In this document: piece by piece, positions 61,093 through 64,000 of the stretch
Position numbering within the stretch: the stretch's first letter is position 1
Layout: every line of letters starts with the position of its first letter
Notes under the pieces: generated by a model
Told to the model about the DNA's origin: nothing
What the model saw: only the letters and a program-made list of their open reading frames with translations
Database searches by the model: none
Position numbers and translations under genes: made by a program
NCBI GenBank assembly: GCA_964479625.1
Contig: CAYZMS010000011.1
Coordinates: forward strand, 1-64,000
Length of the DNA stretch: 64,000 bases
Source of the DNA: CAYZMS01 sp964479625
GTDB lineage: Bacteria > Bacteroidota > Bacteroidia > Chitinophagales > Saprospiraceae
Direction of reading: 5' to 3'

Positions 61093-64000
61093 CTAAAAGT
61101 CCAATCCAATACTGAAATAAAGACGGGGATCCAGCACCTCGCGGGTTTCGATCCCCCAGGCATAATCCACTCTAACAAAATATCCAAATAACATAGTCCG
61201 GGCACCAAAGCCGTAACCGGCTACCAGCGGGTCTCTAAAAGAATCTACAGTGACTTTTACAATCCCCCCATCCTGTACAACATTGGAATTAAGGGGATTG
61301 TCATCGTCATAAGGGGAGCTTCCTTCCCAGGCAGTTCCTACGTCAAAAAAGCCAACGAGTTGAAAGTTCCGCAGGAAAGGAGAGGAAATACGTTTGCTAA
61401 TATATCGGAATATAGGCACTCGTAGTTCACTGTTGATCAGAGCATAGGAGTTTCCGTTTCGGATATTAAGTGGAAAACCCCGCATGTGGGCTGCCAGGGT
61501 TTGGTAAACATAATTCTGCCCTTCCAATGGGATGGGTTCGCCCGTCTCAGGGAATAACCAGTTATCCACGCCTCCCAGATTGTATAAAATTCGGTCTTCT
61601 CCAAAGGAAGTGGCCGCTGCAAAACGAGCAGCAAATACGGAATACTTCAACAAGCGCTCATAACGTCTGGCATCTACTCCGACATTCCAAAGGAACCCAT
61701 TAGAAAAGGATAGCCCTTCACCTTGCCCAATATTAAAGCCCTTCATCCCCTCGGCGTATATCTTTGCCCTGGTACCAATTTTTAAATTGAGGGCCATGTC
61801 CAGCGTATTGTCAAAAATGTATTCTGTACGTAAGCCAATTCGAGATTGAAGATCCACCGGCTCGTTAAAAGAATTAATATCGGTAGCTTGTAATTGTAAG
61901 CGATCTCTTCTTAAGGTTAGGCGGGCGGTAAGGGCATTAAAAATGTTGAATGGATAACGTACCCCAAACTGGCCCAGTAATACATTTGCCTCTCTTCGAA
62001 GGGGGGTAAACCCTGGGCCATCTTCGGAAAAACGTTGGTTTCTCAGATAGATGGCGTATTCTTTATCGAGCCTTCTTTTTTTGTCGCGGTAGATAAAGAA
62101 GTATTCTGTTCCATTAAATGTAGTAGGAATGCGCACCCCTCCTTCAAATTCGTAGTCTTCCAGCAAATCCTTTACATTGGCTTTTAGTAAAATGCCCGGA
62201 GGGGGGAACCCCAGGTTATCGGGCATAGCCGCAAAATTATTTAAACCATCAAAAAGGAGGCTGTTATCCAATTGAGAGGTTATAACATCAATTCGAAACT
62301 GAAGACGGTAAGGAGTCAGCCGCAGAGGATTGTATTTGTAGGCCTCTGCTTCCTCCTCCAGTTCCGGGCGCAGGCGTAAGGCAGGGCCAGGCGGTAAAAT
62401 ACGAACACTTTCCTCAATAATGGTTTCTTCTTCCTCAGGGGAGGTAGGGGTGGAGGGGCGAATTCTGGCTGAAGGGTTTCCAAATTCGCTTTGGAAAAAC
62501 TGGTCCTGCCCTTTCTGTAAGGGGTCTTTTGCTTGTGGTTTGGCCTTACCCGATCCCTCTTCATCAGAACTGGTAAACTCGTTAAGGACATCCTGTTTCC
62601 CACCAAGTAGTTTTCCGCTAGATTTATTGAATCCGGTTTGTACCGGTCGGATTATGCTATCTGTTGTTAGTGGACGCCGATAAATATCGTAGGTCTCCTT
62701 TCGGAAAACGGCTGAAAATGTTTCCCGAAGTACCGGGGAGTAATCCTGGGATAAGAGGTTTCGATCCACATTGGAAATCCTCTTGTTTACAGATCGTTCT
62801 TTTATTACCGGCCTGGTATACATAGTATCTACATCCAGGCTATCAAGGGATTCGAGTACAGAGTCGGCGTGCATAACGATTTCTGTACCGTTCTCCAGGA
62901 TGGTTACCACTTCGTAGAAAGCAACGTATTCTTCCAGGCGACCGATCTGTTGATTATAGATACCTGATTGGTCGGTTAACCAGCCCATCCAGGTAGTATC
63001 AATGGCAATTGGCCCCCTTTCATTGGCTAAAGGAGTGTTGGTAACCCGTACCAATTCCGGATCCTCTTCTTCTAAATTGTAGTAGAATATATCGAAGGTA
63101 TTGATAGGCAGAATGGTATCCATCCGCATAGGGCGGATTAGCGAATCTTGCCGGTTAGAACTGAATAAAATACCCTTTCGATTACGTACATTTACTGGTA
63201 CGGCATCCAGGTCATCGTAAAAGTCATTGGTTACCTGGCGTGATTGCCGGGTTTTGGGGTAGAAGAGGTAAACATCTGAAAAGCCACTAACTGCGCCGGT
63301 CAGGACCATGGTAAAAGGATCTAAGAATTCCAGGCTGTATATACGTTGGTATTGATCGGGCATGGGGATCTCCTCCTCTTTTTTCCCTTTGAGGACATCG
63401 ATCAGGAGAAGGTTGATGTTATCATTCGTTTCATATAGAATAGCAAGACTTTGCCCATCAGGTCTCCAACTGATCAATGGATAGTTATAATCGGTGGCCT
63501 GAAAAGAATTTCGAAATCCTTTTTTGAAAATAACGGATGTCTTGTCTTTTGTGAAGTCATGCAAATAGACCTTGTAGCGTCCAATTTCATTGAGGACATA
63601 AACCATTCGGGTCCCATCGGGACTGATCTTCAGTTGAGTTATGGGAAGAGCCCTTTTATTTTTTATTTCAAGGGCCTGGCCAGGTGGTTCTGTAGCGGCT
63701 TGTTCCGCCTGGTATCGCAAGCGGAAGTAGGCTTCCATTTCGGCAATAACGGTAGGGTAGGAGTTGCCCAGTACATACAAAAAGCCGCTTTCAATACTGC
63801 GGTTGATCCGGGTAAGGTAGAGCAGATTGGAAACAGTTGAACGGCCGTAGTGCTCTGCAATATAGTACCAGAAGGCATGACCACTTATCCGGGGCTGGTC
63901 TTCGGCCAGTCTTTCGAAACCTCTGAAATCTTCACTTAAAAAGGCGTCCCGAAGTTCGTTATCCAGCTCTGAACTCCAGGGGGTACCCACGTATTCTGCC
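61093..64000 (-). CDS. Outer-membrane beta-propeller/beta-barrel protein, 5' end outside window
   Basis: A partial gene: the frame continues past 64000 (the codons before position 63990 read A-E-Y-V). At least 968 residues are visible. A helical part with EHYG and the SxxNLLYLTRINRSIESGF segment looks like the end of a gluzincin (peptidase MA) domain. Residues about 105-420 form a TolB/PD40 propeller (ISPDGTRMVYVLNE, WRPDGQSLAIL). Residues about 550-965 alternate polar and hydrophobic like a BamA-type barrel and end in Phe, as outer-membrane barrels do. The protein probably sits in the outer membrane with a periplasmic propeller. Confidence 0.75.
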   Translation of the reverse strand, partial: AEYVGTPWSSELDNELRDAFLSEDFRGFERLAEDQPRISGHAFWYYIAEHYGRSTVSNLLYLTRINRSIESGFLYVLGNSYPTVIAEMEAYFRLRYQAEQAATEPPGQALEIKNKRALPITQLKISPDGTRMVYVLNEIGRYKVYLHDFTKDKTSVIFKKGFRNSFQATDYNYPLISWRPDGQSLAILYETNDNINLLLIDVLKGKKEEEIPMPDQYQRIYSLEFLDPFTMVLTGAVSGFSDVYLFYPKTRQSRQVTNDFYDDLDAVPVNVRNRKGILFSSNRQDSLIRPMRMDTILPINTFDIFYYNLEEEDPELVRVTNTPLANERGPIAIDTTWMGWLTDQSGIYNQQIGRLEEYVAFYEVVTILENGTEIVMHADSVLESLDSLDVDTMYTRPVIKERSVNKRISNVDRNLLSQDYSPVLRETFSAVFRKETYDIYRRPLTTDSIIRPVQTGFNKSSGKLLGGKQDVLNEFTSSDEEGSGKAKPQAKDPLQKGQDQFFQSEFGNPSARIRPSTPTSPEEEETIIEESVRILPPGPALRLRPELEEEAEAYKYNPLRLTPYRLQFRIDVITSQLDNSLLFDGLNNFAAMPDNLGFPPPGILLKANVKDLLEDYEFEGGVRIPTTFNGTEYFFIYRDKKRRLDKEYAIYLRNQRFSEDGPGFTPLRREANVLLGQFGVRYPFNIFNALTARLTLRRDRLQLQATDINSFNEPVDLQSRIGLRTEYIFDNTLDMALNLKIGTRAKIYAEGMKGFNIGQGEGLSFSNGFLWNVGVDARRYERLLKYSVFAARFAAATSFGEDRILYNLGGVDNWLFPETGEPIPLEGQNYVYQTLAAHMRGFPLNIRNGNSYALINSELRVPIFRYISKRISSPFLRNFQLVGFFDVGTAWEGSSPYDDDNPLNSNVVQDGGIVKVTVDSFRDPLVAGYGFGARTMLFGYFVRVDYAWGIETREVLDPRLYFSIGLDF

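Noticed and set aside
1..64000. CRISPR arrays, transposases, integrases or phage genes
   Set aside because: No spaced direct repeats and no such proteins are seen anywhere in the window.

Overview
The window is a chromosomal segment of a Bacteroidota bacterium, most likely a Saprospiria (Lewinella/Haliscomenobacter-like) lineage; the rank below phylum is inference. The phylum call rests on several things seen together: a type B gliding/T9SS C-terminal domain protein with SprB-like repeats, a short T9SS type A sorting-domain protein, DUF3078, DUF2851, DUF4173 and DUF5362 families, a stand-alone PurS, a long-form HisG, and promoters of the Bacteroidota form (TTG, about 20 nt, TAnnTTTG) with almost no Shine-Dalgarno sequences. 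Genes are densely packed. There is no phage, insertion sequence, integron or CRISPR array.

Layout. 1-6.4 kb: a membrane protein, an ECF sigma factor with a small partner, an MscS-like channel, a DUF3078 protein, pssA, purS and rsmI. 6.5-13.7 kb (minus strand): the polA, VWA-protein and tricorn-protease operon. 13.9-18.9 kb: a T9SS type B surface protein, LptC and a CNNM/CorC-type protein. 18.9-23.6 kb: nadD, a C-terminal processing protease, a frameshifted RibD/DHFR-like gene, a glycosyltransferase and a TIGR02757 protein. 23.6-30.8 kb: a fused oxoprolinase, a TPR protein, thrS and a small T9SS cargo protein. 30.9-36.7 kb: an LpxD paralogue, a cold-shock-like protein, an SDR enzyme, a lipoprotein, tRNA-Met and a DUF5682 protein. 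37.0-45.5 kb: tRNA-Phe, a histidine leader peptide with attenuator, and the histidine genes in the order hisG-D-C-B-H-A-orf192-F, then a broken antisense DUF5362 gene, then hisIE. 45.5-50.5 kb: htpG, a candidate structured RNA gene, and a DUF4173/regulator/membrane-protein unit with matching operators. 50.6-54.7 kb: dnaX, a Crp-family regulator, and an ECF sigma/anti-sigma pair whose anti-sigma carries a thioredoxin-like domain and a heme c motif. 55-64 kb: ppiD, a 40-residue membrane protein, folA, DUF2851, DUF554, a nucleotidyltransferase and an outer-membrane beta-propeller/beta-barrel protein that runs off the window.

Most of this is core metabolism and housekeeping. The most interesting signals are regulatory. 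Upstream of hisG there is a 17-residue leader peptide with four His codons, a mutually exclusive antiterminator and a strong terminator. In the 572-bp gap at 47.4-48.0 kb there is a promoter-to-terminator unit with nested helices that matches no RNA class I can recognise. Two identical ACTTTG-N5-CAAAGT palindromes flank the operon of a winged-helix regulator. The anti-sigma factor at 53.3-54.2 kb looks like a redox or heme sensor. dnaX carries a run of ten A whose slippage would produce a short gamma form.
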